From: JBNJDJ01 sp051744845
Lineage (GTDB): Bacteria; Bacillota; Clostridia; Peptostreptococcales; Acidaminobacteraceae
Assembly: GCA_051744845.1 (NCBI GenBank)
Contig: JBNJDJ010000003.1
Span: 1 to 64,000 of the forward strand
Length of the DNA: 64,000 nt
Reading direction: 5' to 3'
Shown here: positions 8,356-17,903 of the stretch, in pieces
Numbering within the stretch: the first letter of the stretch is position 1
Layout: each line of letters opens with the position of its first letter
The notes under the pieces: generated by a model
The model's input: the letters and a program-made list of their open reading frames with translations, nothing else
Database searches by the model: none
Told to the model about the DNA's origin: nothing
Program-made: the position numbers and the translations under genes

Positions 8356-10023
8356 TTATTTATCTATGATTATAGGTAAAATCATAGGTCGTCTATTAGT
8401 TCTTTTATATAAAAAGTTTTTAAGCTTATAAATAACATGTTTCTTTATATCGTTCCAATCTGTTTTATCGTTACGAAGACAATTATTAACTTCTTGCTTA
8501 ACTAAATTAGTAGTATTAGCCATTAATTGCTGAGATTCTCTTACATATACAAATCCTCTTGAAATAATATCTGGCTTTTTAGTAACTTCTTTATTATTTG
8601 TATCTAAATGAATTAATACTACAACTAACCCATCTTGAGATAATATACGTCTATCTCTAAGTACAATATTTCCTACATCTCCAACACCTTTTCCATCGAT
8701 AAATACTCTACCATTTGGAACTTCACCTTCAATATTTGCATCATATTGATTTAATGCTAAAGTTTCTCCATTAGACATAATAAAAATATTTGAACTAGAC
8801 ATGCCTAAATCTTCAGCTAATTCTTTATGAGCAAGTAAATGACTATATTCACCATGTACAGGTACGAAAAACTTAGGTTTTACTAGTGAATGAATAACTT
8901 TTAATTCTTCTTTACAAGCATGACCAGAAACGTGAACATCAGCTAGTTCATGATATATTACATTGACTCCCATTTTCTTTAATAAATTCATAATCTCAAT
9001 TACTGATTTTTCATTTCCAGGTATAGGAGTAGAACTTAAGATAACTGTATCTCCACTTTTTAATTCAAAATTTCTATGAATAGAATTAGCCATTCTATAA
9101 AGAGCACTCATATATTCTCCTTGAGACCCTGTCGTTACTAAAACTACTTCATTATCTGGATATTTATCAACATCTTTAATATCTATTACTAAATCATCAG
9201 GAACATTTAAATAACCTAAATCCATAGATACATCTGAAACCGTAAGCATTGATCTTCCAGAAAAAGCTACTTTTCGATTTGTAATACTAGCCGAATTAAT
9301 AATTTGTTGAATTCTATGAACACTTGAAGAAAATGCTGCAACAACTATTCGTTCATCAGACTCATTAAAAATCTTATCAAATGACTCTCCAACAGTTCTT
9401 TCAGACATTGTACTTCCATCTTTTTGAGCATTTGTACTATCAGCCATTAATAATAATACATCTTCATCTCCGTATTTCGCAAATTTATTTAAATCAATCA
9501 TTTTCCCATTTATAGGATTATAATCTATTTTAAAATCTCCTGTATGAATAACAACACCAGCTGGAGTTTTTATTGCAAAGCCAACTGCATCTGGAATAGA
9601 ATGACTTCCACGTATTACATCTATTTCAAAAACTCCTAATGAAAAAACATCATCAGGATTTATTTCTCTCAATTCATATTCGTCTACACGATCTTCATAT
9701 TCTTCTAATTTAACTTCTACTAAACCTAATGTTAATTTTGTCCCATAAATCGGAACATTTATTTTTTCTAATAAATAAGGTAATGAACCAATATGGTCCT
9801 GATGACCATGTGTTAAAACGATCCCTTTTATTTTATGTTTATTTTCTTCAATGTATGTTAAATCAGGAATTACTATATCTATTCCTAATAACTCATCTTC
9901 TGGAAACCCAAATCCTGAATCTAAAATAAAAATGTCATCGCCGTATTCAAAAACCGTCATATTCTTTCCTATTTCATCTAATCCGCCTAAAGGCGTTATT
10001 TTTAAATTTTGTTTTGTTTTCAT
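8356..10023 (-). CDS. rnj: Ribonuclease J
   Basis: Metallo-beta-lactamase/beta-CASP ribonuclease with 5'-3' exo- and endonuclease activity, central to mRNA turnover in Firmicutes. 555 residues, the normal size. The metal site THGHQDH is at residues 71-77, with further ligands in RGSHSIPDA and IHTGDFKID. The beta-CASP domain includes SGRSMLTVSD, TTGSQGEYMSAL and the VHVSGHAC motif. A C-terminal RNase J domain follows from about residue 460. Only one rnj is present in the window, so J1 or J2 identity is open. It lies 15 bases after fur and 10 bases before the YlbF-like gene. Confidence 0.95.
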   Translation of the reverse strand: MKTKQNLKITPLGGLDEIGKNMTVFEYGDDIFILDSGFGFPEDELLGIDIVIPDLTYIEENKHKIKGIVLTHGHQDHIGSLPYLLEKINVPIYGTKLTLGLVEVKLEEYEDRVDEYELREINPDDVFSLGVFEIDVIRGSHSIPDAVGFAIKTPAGVVIHTGDFKIDYNPINGKMIDLNKFAKYGDEDVLLLMADSTNAQKDGSTMSERTVGESFDKIFNESDERIVVAAFSSSVHRIQQIINSASITNRKVAFSGRSMLTVSDVSMDLGYLNVPDDLVIDIKDVDKYPDNEVVLVTTGSQGEYMSALYRMANSIHRNFELKSGDTVILSSTPIPGNEKSVIEIMNLLKKMGVNVIYHELADVHVSGHACKEELKVIHSLVKPKFFVPVHGEYSHLLAHKELAEDLGMSSSNIFIMSNGETLALNQYDANIEGEVPNGRVFIDGKGVGDVGNIVLRDRRILSQDGLVVVLIHLDTNNKEVTKKPDIISRGFVYVRESQQLMANTTNLVKQEVNNCLRNDKTDWNDIKKHVIYKLKNFLYKRTNRRPMILPIIIDK

Positions 10024-10038
10024 CTAAATGCACTTCCT

Positions 10039-10476
10039 TCATTCTTTACAATTATTACATAACCCCAAAAATTTACACTTATGGTTACTAATTTGGAAAT
10101 TATATTCATTTTCAATTTTCTTTTCTAAAACTTCTAGAGAGTCATCTTTTACTTCAATAACTTTCCCACAACTACTACAAATTAAATGATGATGATTATG
10201 AATATCAAAGTCAAGATTTAAATCATATCTAACTGATTCATCGCCTAAGTTTAATTCTGTTAAAATATCTAAATTCACAAATAATTTAATAGTACGGTAA
10301 ACTGTAGCTAAACCAATTGATTTGTCTTCTTTTTTTACATAATCATAAATTTCTTCACTATTTAAATGCTCTTTTTCGTGTTTTAAAATAACATTGATTA
10401 TTTTTTCTCTTTGGTTAGTTAATTTATAATTATTCTCTTTTAAGATTTTATATATTTTTTCAATATTTGACATCAT
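10039..10476 (-). CDS. Fur family metal-responsive transcription regulator
   Basis: Fur/PerR/Zur-type repressor of about 145 residues. The N-terminal winged helix includes KLTNQREKIINVIL and the recognition helix GLATVYRTIKLF. The dimerisation half has the HNHHHLICSSCGKV metal motif and two zinc CxxC pairs (Cys100/103, Cys140/143). Whether it senses iron, zinc or peroxide cannot be read from this: the family residues that separate Fur, Zur and PerR are not decisive by eye. The frame extends to a GTG in GGGGTGATG; ATG at 10476 or at 10473 are the realistic starts. It sits in the yrr-like operon between the DUF1292 gene and rnj. Confidence 0.9.
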   Translation of the reverse strand: MMSNIEKIYKILKENNYKLTNQREKIINVILKHEKEHLNSEEIYDYVKKEDKSIGLATVYRTIKLFVNLDILTELNLGDESVRYDLNLDFDIHNHHHLICSSCGKVIEVKDDSLEVLEKKIENEYNFQISNHKCKFLGLCNNCKE

Positions 10477-10490
10477 AATCATCACCCCAT

Positions 10491-10727
10491 CTATTCATTT
10501 ATTAATTCATTATAAGCATTTACAACAATATCAAATTCATCTTTATCAACAATTTGTTTAAATAAAGCATCTTCATCTTTATTTTCTACTCTAAAAAGTA
10601 AAACTTTTTCATCTTCACCTTCAACTGGTAATAATGCTGCGTAATCATTATTATTAACTTGAAAAGTCATAACAACTTCAAACTCTTTTTTTTCATCAGA
10701 TTCATCTAATAAAACTACCTTTTCCAT
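10491..10727 (-). CDS. DUF1292 (YrzB family) small acidic protein
   Basis: 78-residue acidic protein of the DUF1292/YrzB family. The family core EFEVVMTFQVNNNDYAALLP, then the YRV-like segment KVLLFRVENKDEDALFKQIVDKDEFD, are visible. Function is unknown in the family. Its conserved position directly after the Holliday-junction-resolvase-like ruvX gene (yrrK-yrzB in Bacillus) is the main clue and holds here, with 13 bases between the genes. A clear AGAGGTGAG ribosome binding site precedes the ATG. Confidence 0.9.
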   Translation of the reverse strand: MEKVVLLDESDEKKEFEVVMTFQVNNNDYAALLPVEGEDEKVLLFRVENKDEDALFKQIVDKDEFDIVVNAYNELINE

Positions 10728-10740
10728 CTTCTCACCTCTT

Positions 10741-11172
10741 TTATAAACTATCTAAATAATTTTGCAAGATTATACTTGCTGCAACTTTATCAATAACTTT
10801 TTTTCTATTTTCACGCGACACATTACCTTTGATTAATAACCTTTCTGCACTTCTTGAAGTTAATCTTTCATCAAAATAAAAAATGTCAACATTATAATCT
10901 AATCTATCAGTATACTTAATCTTTTTAGCTAATTTATCCATAAATTTCTTTGTTTTATCCGCTTGTTCACCTAAAGTATTGTTCATATGTTTGGGCAAAC
11001 CTACAACAATTTTTTTTACCTTTTTATCTTTAATAATATCTACTATTTCATCAATTGCTTTTTTATCAGAATCTCTACTAATAGTCTTAAGACCTTGAGC
11101 AATTAAAAGTAAACTATCACTAATTGCTACTCCTATTTTTTTGTCTCCTACATCTAATCCTAAAATTTTCAA
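10741..11172 (-). CDS. ruvX: RuvX/YqgF-family putative pre-16S rRNA nuclease
   Basis: RNase H-fold protein of the YqgF/RuvX family, implicated in 16S rRNA 5'-end maturation. The longest frame (from 11199) runs into the preceding gene. The conserved family start, KILGLDVGDKKIGVAISD, begins at a TTG at 11172 with AGGTGA four bases upstream, so TTG is the likely start (143 residues). Conserved acidic sites are Asp7 in GLDVG, the Glu in FYFDERLTSRSAERLL and the Asp in VIDKVAASIILQ. VVGLPKHMNNTLGEQA is also typical. It overlaps the ribosome binding site with the end of the upstream reductase gene (stop at 11181). Confidence 0.92.
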   Translation of the reverse strand: MKILGLDVGDKKIGVAISDSLLLIAQGLKTISRDSDKKAIDEIVDIIKDKKVKKIVVGLPKHMNNTLGEQADKTKKFMDKLAKKIKYTDRLDYNVDIFYFDERLTSRSAERLLIKGNVSRENRKKVIDKVAASIILQNYLDSL

Positions 11173-11180
11173 ATAATCAC

Positions 11181-12125
11181 CTAAATAATTTTTATACAAA
11201 ATTCATCGCATTTGCTTGCACAGTATCCACAAAGACTACATTTATTTCTATTTATTAAAGCTTTGTTATCTACTATACTTATAGCTTTTTGTTGACAAGC
11301 TTTTATACATTTTCCACAACCGACACACCAATCTCCAATTATAATTTTTCGATTTTGTAAACTTAATTTGTCTTTTAATTTTTTATCTATTTTACCATTA
11401 AATCTCTTTACATTATATTTTACTTCTAAAGAATTTTGCATTCCAACTGCTATTGAATCTAAAAAATCTAGTGATAAAATAAAATCAAAGGCTTCATCAA
11501 TTGAATTTAATAAATTGCCTCCTGCTAGAGCCTTCATAGCAAAAATTCCTTTAGATTTATCGATAGTTTTTAGTTCATCTATCATTTCATTAATATTTCC
11601 GTCACAAATACCAATACCTTTTTTATTTATAATCGGATGTAAAACTTCTAGTTCATCATACTTTTTAAAAGCTTTTACTCCAGAAATAAAATGTGTAGAT
11701 ATTCCAATTGCTCTTATTTTACCTTGCTTTTTCATTTCTAATAAATACTCTATAGCTTCCCAATGTCCTTTAATAGTCATTTCATTCATTTGTTCATGTA
11801 ACATAAAAATATCGATATAATCAGTACCTATCTGATTTAATGCTTTATTTAAATCATTTTTAGCTTGAGATTTATTATAAGCATATGTTTTAGATGAAAT
11901 AACTATATCCTTTCTATCAATAACTTTTAATAGATTATTTAAATGTTTATAATTAATATAACCATCTGCAGTATCAAAAAAATTTATACCTAAATCTATA
12001 GCTTTTTTTAAAACATTCAAACTTTTATTTAATCCTAAATCTCTTTGCAAAGGACTAATTGTCAATGTGCCAAATGCTAATTTTGAAACTTTAATACCTG
12101 TATTACCTAAGTAATTATATTCCAT
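11181..12125 (-). CDS. Aldo/keto reductase with C-terminal two-cluster ferredoxin domain
   Basis: 314 residues. An N-terminal aldo/keto reductase barrel (1-255) has the catalytic tetrad Asp51, Tyr56, Lys79 and His110. It is followed by a ferredoxin-like tail with CVGCGKCIKACQ and CSLCGYCASKCDEFC motifs for two 4Fe-4S clusters. Such fusions are common in anaerobic Clostridia and are thought to pass electrons between ferredoxin and a carbonyl substrate; the substrate is unknown. A terminator lies between it and ireB upstream, so it may start the ruvX-to-udk transcript, although no good promoter was recognised in the short gap. It breaks the otherwise Bacillus-like alaS-ireB-ruvX order. Confidence 0.9.
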   Translation of the reverse strand: MEYNYLGNTGIKVSKLAFGTLTISPLQRDLGLNKSLNVLKKAIDLGINFFDTADGYINYKHLNNLLKVIDRKDIVISSKTYAYNKSQAKNDLNKALNQIGTDYIDIFMLHEQMNEMTIKGHWEAIEYLLEMKKQGKIRAIGISTHFISGVKAFKKYDELEVLHPIINKKGIGICDGNINEMIDELKTIDKSKGIFAMKALAGGNLLNSIDEAFDFILSLDFLDSIAVGMQNSLEVKYNVKRFNGKIDKKLKDKLSLQNRKIIIGDWCVGCGKCIKACQQKAISIVDNKALINRNKCSLCGYCASKCDEFCIKII

Positions 12126-12136
12126 TTTTTACCTCA

Positions 12137-12170
12137 CAAAAAAGGTTCCTTAAAATCTAAGAAACCTTTT
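12137..12170 (-). terminator. Terminator of the alaS-ireB unit
   Basis: An inverted repeat AAAAGGTT...AACCTTTT with a CTT/AAG extension and one mismatch, followed on the minus strand by a run of T. It lies just after the ireB stop at 12175. Confidence 0.8.
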
Positions 12171-12174
12171 AAAA

Positions 12175-12417
12175 TTAATTTTGATCCATATAATTTGTAA
12201 TTAATTCCTCAATCAATTGATCTCTAAAGACTTTCCTTACCATTCTACGAGCGTTATTATGAGTTGTAATATAGGTAGGGTCACCAGAAATTAGATATCC
12301 AGTTAATTGATTTAACGGATTATATCCTTTTTCTTCTAAAGCCTTATAAACATGTTTAATAACATCACCAGCATCGTACTCTTGCATATCAAGCTCAAAT
12401 GCTTTTGTCTTATCCAT
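12175..12417 (-). CDS. ireB: IreB family regulatory phosphoprotein (UPF0297)
   Basis: 80-residue member of the UPF0297/DUF965 family. The Enterococcus homologue IreB is a substrate of the PASTA kinase IreK and affects cell-wall stress and cephalosporin tolerance. Family blocks seen: DVIKHVYKALEEKGYNPLNQL, GYLISGDPTYITTHNNAR and MVRKVFRDQLIEEL. Threonines in the TYITTHN block could be phospho-acceptors, by analogy. It follows alaS by 23 bases and precedes a terminator, the same alaS-ireB pairing found widely in Firmicutes. No PASTA kinase is in this window. Confidence 0.93.
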   Translation of the reverse strand: MDKTKAFELDMQEYDAGDVIKHVYKALEEKGYNPLNQLTGYLISGDPTYITTHNNARRMVRKVFRDQLIEELITNYMDQN

Positions 12418-12440
12418 ATTCCCTCCTAAATTTTTAACTA

Positions 12441-15041
12441 CTAAAGATTCTTGATTATTTCTTTAGCTTTTTCAACAGCTTCATCTATCTTAGTTACGTC
12501 ACTTCCTCCAGCTTGCGCCATAGATGGTCTTCCACCACCACCACCATTTGTAACTTTAGCAACTTCTCTAACTATATTTCCACAATGTATTTGATCTACA
12601 AGACTTTCACTTGCTTTTGCTAAAAATACTACTTTATCATTTAATTTTGATGCTAATAAAATAAATATCTCATCATTTTGATTAATTAAATTATCACTTA
12701 GCTCTCTTAGTGTATTAGAATCAACTTGATCTAATTTAACAATAATTGTATCAATACCATTAATTGTTTCTCTAGATTCTTTTATTAAATCATTAAGTTC
12801 ACTTTTAGCAAGTTTCATCTTTAACTCTTCATTTTTCTTTATTAAACTATCATTTTGATCTATTAACTTATCTAATTTAGTAAAGATTTCTTTTTTATTA
12901 GTTTTAAGTTTAGAAGCAATTTTTTTAATTTTAGTTTCATACTCATTAACCTTTTGTAAAACTGATAGGCTAGTAATAGCTTCTATACGTCTAGTTCCTG
13001 AAGCTATTGCACTTTCTGATGTTATTTTAAAAACTCCTATTTCAGAAGTATTATCTATATGAGTTCCGCCACAAAGTTCAACACTATAATCTCCTACTTT
13101 AATAACTCTTACATTTTTTCCATATTTTTCATCAAATAAAGCAGTAGCTCCCATTTTTTTAGCTTCTTTAATACTAGTATTAATAACATCTACATTTATA
13201 CTATCTAAAATTACTTTATTAACCTTTTTTTCCACTTCTTTTATTTCAACATTAGTCATCTTTTCAAAATGTGTAAAATCAAATCTTAGTTGCTTATCTG
13301 TTACAAGAGAACCAGCTTGTTTAACATGCTCACCTAGTACTTCTTTTAATGCTTTATGAAGCAGGTGGGTAGCTGTATGATTTCTTTTTATTAGCTCTCT
13401 TTTAGATTTGTTAATTGCCAATTTTACAATTTGACCTTTTTCAATATTACCTTTTTTAATAACACCAGTATGGATAAAATGATTTTTATTATCTTTTATT
13501 ACATTTTCAACTTCAAACAAGAAATTATCATTAAATATTTTACCTTGATCACTTATTTGACCACCACTTTCTGCATAGAAAGGAGTTTTTTCAAGTAATA
13601 TAGAAACTTTTCCATCTTCATTTTTGATAACTTCTAAAACTTTTGCGCTAGTAGATAAAACATCATAGCCTACAAATTCAGTTGATTTGAAATCCTCAAG
13701 TTGGTTTTTTCCTTCTTCCCAACTTACGCCACTATTTTCTCTAGCTTTCCTTGCTCTTTGTCTTTGTTTTTCCATCTCAAGATTGTACTGTTTTTCATCA
13801 ACTTTTAATCCGTTTTCCTTTAAAATTTCTTTAGTTAAATCTAAAGGAAAACCAAAAGTATCGTGAAGTTTAAATGCACTTTTCCCATTTAAAACCTTTT
13901 TTTCTTTATCTTTTAATTCTTTTATATATCCATCTAATAATTCTATACCTTGATCAATAGTTCTTTGGAAATTTTCTTCCTCTACTTTAATAACTTTTTT
14001 AATAAATGTTTTGTTATCTTCTAATTCAGGATATCCAGCTTTTGAAACCTCTATAACAACATCTACTAGTTTATTTAAAAATAAACCTTTAATATTTATT
14101 AATTTACCATGTCTAAAAGCCCTTCTAATTAAGCGTCTTAATACATATTCTCTTGAAGAATTACCTGGCATAATGCCATCGCTTACCATAAATGTAATTG
14201 CTCTTATGTGGTCAGTTATAATCCTTATAGATACATCTGAATCTTCATCTTGTCCATAATCTTTATCAGACATTTTAGTAACTTGATTACGAATTTTTTT
14301 AATAGTATCTATGTCAAAAATACTTTTTACATCTTGCATTATACAAGCAACTCTTTCAAGTCCCATACCTGTATCAATATTTTTTTGCTTAAGTTCTAAA
14401 TACTCTCCATCTTCAGTTTTATTATATTGACTAAATACATGATTCCAAATTTCAATTATTCTATCGCCTTCATCTCCTGGTCTACATTCATCTTCACATT
14501 CATAATCTTCTCCACGATCAAAATGTATTTCAGAACAAGGACCACAAGGCCCTACACCAATTTCCCAAAAATTTTCTTCTTTTCCTAATCTAACAATTCG
14601 ATCTTCAGGAATTTGTATTTTATCTTTCCATATATTATAAGCTTCATCATCATCTAAATAAACTGAAGCCCATAGTTTTGATTCAGGAATTTCTAACTCT
14701 TTTGTTAGAAATTCCCAACCTAGCTTTATTGATTTTTCTTTAAAATAATCACCGAATGAAAAATTACCTAGCATTTCGAAAAATGTAGCATGTCTTGAAG
14801 TTTTTCCTACATTTTCGATATCACCTGTTCTTATACACTTTTGACAAGTAACCATATTCTTGTTAGGTGGTTTTTCAATACCTAAAAAGTAATTTTTCAT
14901 AGGAGCCATACCTGCATTTATAAGTAATAAACTATTATCATTTTTAGGAACTAATGAATAACTGTTTTTTGCATAATGTTTGTTTTTTTCGAAAAATTTA
15001 ATAAATCTTTCGCGTATTTCATTTAAACCTAGCGCTTTCAA
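12441..15041 (-). CDS. alaS: Alanine--tRNA ligase
   Basis: Charges tRNA-Ala. 866 residues. Class II catalytic core at the N-terminus (MKNYFLGIEKPPNKNMVTCQKCIRTGD region, FFEMLGNFSFGDYFK). The editing domain zinc site is formed by HTATHLLH and CGGTH. A C-Ala domain ends with VTNGGGGGRPSMAQAGG. The start is a TTG (15041) with GGAGGAAACA directly before it; no ATG fits the conserved N-terminus. Unlike valS it has no T-box, only a short leader from the promoter at 15079-15107. It is co-transcribed with ireB. Confidence 0.97.
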   Translation of the reverse strand: MKALGLNEIRERFIKFFEKNKHYAKNSYSLVPKNDNSLLLINAGMAPMKNYFLGIEKPPNKNMVTCQKCIRTGDIENVGKTSRHATFFEMLGNFSFGDYFKEKSIKLGWEFLTKELEIPESKLWASVYLDDDEAYNIWKDKIQIPEDRIVRLGKEENFWEIGVGPCGPCSEIHFDRGEDYECEDECRPGDEGDRIIEIWNHVFSQYNKTEDGEYLELKQKNIDTGMGLERVACIMQDVKSIFDIDTIKKIRNQVTKMSDKDYGQDEDSDVSIRIITDHIRAITFMVSDGIMPGNSSREYVLRRLIRRAFRHGKLINIKGLFLNKLVDVVIEVSKAGYPELEDNKTFIKKVIKVEEENFQRTIDQGIELLDGYIKELKDKEKKVLNGKSAFKLHDTFGFPLDLTKEILKENGLKVDEKQYNLEMEKQRQRARKARENSGVSWEEGKNQLEDFKSTEFVGYDVLSTSAKVLEVIKNEDGKVSILLEKTPFYAESGGQISDQGKIFNDNFLFEVENVIKDNKNHFIHTGVIKKGNIEKGQIVKLAINKSKRELIKRNHTATHLLHKALKEVLGEHVKQAGSLVTDKQLRFDFTHFEKMTNVEIKEVEKKVNKVILDSINVDVINTSIKEAKKMGATALFDEKYGKNVRVIKVGDYSVELCGGTHIDNTSEIGVFKITSESAIASGTRRIEAITSLSVLQKVNEYETKIKKIASKLKTNKKEIFTKLDKLIDQNDSLIKKNEELKMKLAKSELNDLIKESRETINGIDTIIVKLDQVDSNTLRELSDNLINQNDEIFILLASKLNDKVVFLAKASESLVDQIHCGNIVREVAKVTNGGGGGRPSMAQAGGSDVTKIDEAVEKAKEIIKNL

Positions 15042-15078
15042 TGTTTCCTCCTCTATCTATATATACATTCCTTGTTAA

Positions 15079-15107
15079 ATTATAACATAAATTAATATTA
15101 ACTACAA
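15079..15107 (-). promoter_or_regulatory. alaS promoter
   Basis: Minus strand TTGTAG (15107-15102), a 17-base spacer and TATAAT (15084-15079), with an extended -10 TG one base upstream. Transcription would start near 15072, leaving a leader of about 30 bases with no room for a T-box. The -35 almost touches the stop codon of the upstream UPF0182 gene. Confidence 0.75.
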
Positions 15108-15108
15108 T

Positions 15109-17838
15109 TTATTTATCATTCAACTCGTTAAACTCCTGTATTAACTTTTCTAACTCTTTTATATTTTTTTGTTGTTGATTTAATTGTTCATTTATTTCTT
15201 CTAAAAGTTCTCTTTGTCTAATAGATAAATCTCTAGAATCTGTCGTTTTTTCATCTTTAAATTCTTCATACTCACCAAAAATTCTTGCTAAAGCTAATTG
15301 TAATGAGTTTTCCATAACAATTTTATTATCATAATATATAATTATTTTTTTCATTTCTGGAAGAGAATTTTCATTATCTGATTCTAAATAAATTGGTTCC
15401 ACATAAAGTAATGAATTTTCTATTGGTATTACAATAATGGATCCTCTTAGTACTTTAGAACCTCTTTGACTCCATAAACTAAACTGGGGCGAAATATTAG
15501 AGTCTTGGTCAATTTCATTTTCTACTTGTTCAGGACCTTTAACTATTCTATCTTTAGGAAACTTATAAGTAAAAAGCTGACCATAATTCCCATGATCATT
15601 TCTAGCTATTAACAATGACGACATATTTCTTTTATCATTTGGAGTAAAAGGTACTGTTAATAAAAATTCTACATCATTACTTTCAGGTAATTTAAAAGTA
15701 ACGTATTTTGAATTCATTTTCTCAATTGTACTGCCCATATATTTTTCATTTGCTATTTGCCAAACATCTTCTCCATTATAATATACACCTGGATCATCTA
15801 CATGATATGTTTCATAAACTTCTGCTTGCATTTGGAAAAAGTCTTGTGGATATCTCACGTGACCCTTTAGACCTTCTGGCATATCTTCTTTATCTTTTAT
15901 AAGCTCTGGAAAAATATTTTGATAAGTATTTACAATTGGTTCATCTTTATATTTATAAAAATTAACATCTCCATCATATGCATCAATTACTACTTTCAAT
16001 GAGTTTTTAATATAATTTATACTCTTATTATTAAAAAAGTACGGTTTTGAATATGGATAATTTTTAGAATTAGTATATCCATCAATAATCCAATATAATT
16101 TACCATCTTTTTGATTTAGTACTAAATACGGATCATTATCATAATCAAAAAACGGTGCAATTTTATTTAATCTTTTCTTAATATTTCTATTGATAGAAAT
16201 TTTAGAATTTTCATCTACATTTGATGATAACAATAACTTTAAACTACCTTGCTTAATTGCAAAAAGTAATTTATTAAGCCCATTTAACTGTACACCATCT
16301 CTACCAGTATATTCATATTCTACATTTGCACTTCCAGCCGGATAATCAAACTCTTTTTCACCAGAATTAGTTATTATATAATCATCTGTTAGTTCACCAA
16401 AATAAATTCTCGGTTGTTGTATATTCATTTTACCTTCTGGAGGTATATTTTTAATCAACAAACTAGGTTGTCCATCTTCATCTACCTTGCTAACTGGAGA
16501 TAAAACTAAACCATAACCATGAGTATATTTAAAATGTTTGTTAATCCATGTTTTAGATTCTGTTCTTAAATTATCTAAAGACAATTCTCTTGGAGCTATA
16601 AAAGTTTGAGTATATTTACCATCAATGTTGTATCTATCTACATCTATATCATTAAATTTATAATAAAGTCTTATTCCTTGAATTTCATTAAATGTCTTTT
16701 TAAGTGGTCTATGATCATTAATCATTATATTATTAATAATTTCTTTATTATTATTAATATCCTCAAATGTTAAATCAGATTTAGGATTATAATCTATAAA
16801 ATCAACATCATTAAGTCCATAAGCTTTTTGAGTATATTTGATATTATTTTCAATATATTGTTTTTCTTTAGTAATCTCATCTGGAGAAACTACCGTTTGT
16901 TGTACAACAGCTGCAACAATTAATGAAATTATATGAATAGCTACAATTGCTACTGGACCAGATAAAGAAATTTTAATATTACCTTTTTTATATCCAACAT
17001 AAGCTAAAATTGCACCAACAAAAGATACACCTGCTAAAATATTGTAAAAAAGCAAAGTAACATTAACATCAGTATATCCTGCTCCATAGATTAATCCGAC
17101 AGATGAAAAAAGTAATTTATAGCGTGACAGTAAATAATTAATACCTACTAAAATTAAAATTGAAATTACTAAAAACGTTATAGCTCTAATTAATGACTTA
17201 TAAGAATGAGAACAAAAAATTTGTTTTATACTCATTTGCTTTTGATAATCATTAAAATCAATTACTTTTTCTTTTCTTTGTTTTTTCTTTTTATAAACTA
17301 CTAAAAAATAAAATACTGTTAATATTGTAAACCAAATTAAAATGAAAATTATCATTGAAAGTATTGTCTTTATCAAAGGCAATTTAAACATATAAAAACC
17401 TAAGTCCAGATTAAAAATCGGATCAGTTTCATTAAAATTCTCACTCTTTAAAAAGACTAAAACATTTTCCCAAAGATTATTAGTAAATGAGTAACTAAAT
17501 AAACTACCAATCATAAAACTAATTGCAAATATTTTCAATTTAATATATTCTATCTTTGTTTCAATTTCATCCTCAAAATATCGTTTATAATTTTTTCTAA
17601 GTATTGAAACATAAAAATAAGAAATTAATGTAATTAAAACTGTAATTGGAATAAATATTTTTAATTTAGAAAATATAATTGTCAAATACGTTGATAAATA
17701 ATCAACAGAATCAAACCAAAGGTAATCAGTTATTAAATTAATAACTGGTGTAAATACCATAAGTACTAGAAAAATTAAAACTAAAACCATTATTACTTTA
17801 TTATTTAAGTCTTTTATATTCTTGTCATCAAAATTCAT
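15109..17838 (-). CDS. UPF0182 family large membrane protein
   Basis: 909-residue member of the UPF0182 family; function unknown. About seven hydrophobic helices occupy the first 320 residues. A long extracytoplasmic part follows, with the family blocks RPLKKTFNEIQGIRLYYKF, YTHGYGLVLSPVSKVDEDGQP, RIYFGELTDDYIITNS, DPYLVLN and LKGHVRYPQDFFQMQ. The C-terminal 55 residues form a glutamine-rich coiled coil (RQRELLEEINEQLNQQQKN). It lies 65 bases after the hybrid kinase gene on the same strand, with no clear terminator between, so they may share a transcript. It could be a transporter or a surface protein; the sequence does not decide. Confidence 0.88.
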   Translation of the reverse strand: MNFDDKNIKDLNNKVIMVLVLIFLVLMVFTPVINLITDYLWFDSVDYLSTYLTIIFSKLKIFIPITVLITLISYFYVSILRKNYKRYFEDEIETKIEYIKLKIFAISFMIGSLFSYSFTNNLWENVLVFLKSENFNETDPIFNLDLGFYMFKLPLIKTILSMIIFILIWFTILTVFYFLVVYKKKKQRKEKVIDFNDYQKQMSIKQIFCSHSYKSLIRAITFLVISILILVGINYLLSRYKLLFSSVGLIYGAGYTDVNVTLLFYNILAGVSFVGAILAYVGYKKGNIKISLSGPVAIVAIHIISLIVAAVVQQTVVSPDEITKEKQYIENNIKYTQKAYGLNDVDFIDYNPKSDLTFEDINNNKEIINNIMINDHRPLKKTFNEIQGIRLYYKFNDIDVDRYNIDGKYTQTFIAPRELSLDNLRTESKTWINKHFKYTHGYGLVLSPVSKVDEDGQPSLLIKNIPPEGKMNIQQPRIYFGELTDDYIITNSGEKEFDYPAGSANVEYEYTGRDGVQLNGLNKLLFAIKQGSLKLLLSSNVDENSKISINRNIKKRLNKIAPFFDYDNDPYLVLNQKDGKLYWIIDGYTNSKNYPYSKPYFFNNKSINYIKNSLKVVIDAYDGDVNFYKYKDEPIVNTYQNIFPELIKDKEDMPEGLKGHVRYPQDFFQMQAEVYETYHVDDPGVYYNGEDVWQIANEKYMGSTIEKMNSKYVTFKLPESNDVEFLLTVPFTPNDKRNMSSLLIARNDHGNYGQLFTYKFPKDRIVKGPEQVENEIDQDSNISPQFSLWSQRGSKVLRGSIIVIPIENSLLYVEPIYLESDNENSLPEMKKIIIYYDNKIVMENSLQLALARIFGEYEEFKDEKTTDSRDLSIRQRELLEEINEQLNQQQKNIKELEKLIQEFNELNDK

Positions 17839-17903
17839 AAAAACACCACCTATCTATTCAATTAACTATTTTTATATCTTTACCCAAGATAAGCGTTTAA
17901 AAA

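Noticed and set aside
15042..15078. T-box leader for alaS
   Set aside because: The leader is only about 30 bases after the mapped promoter and has no T-box sequence.
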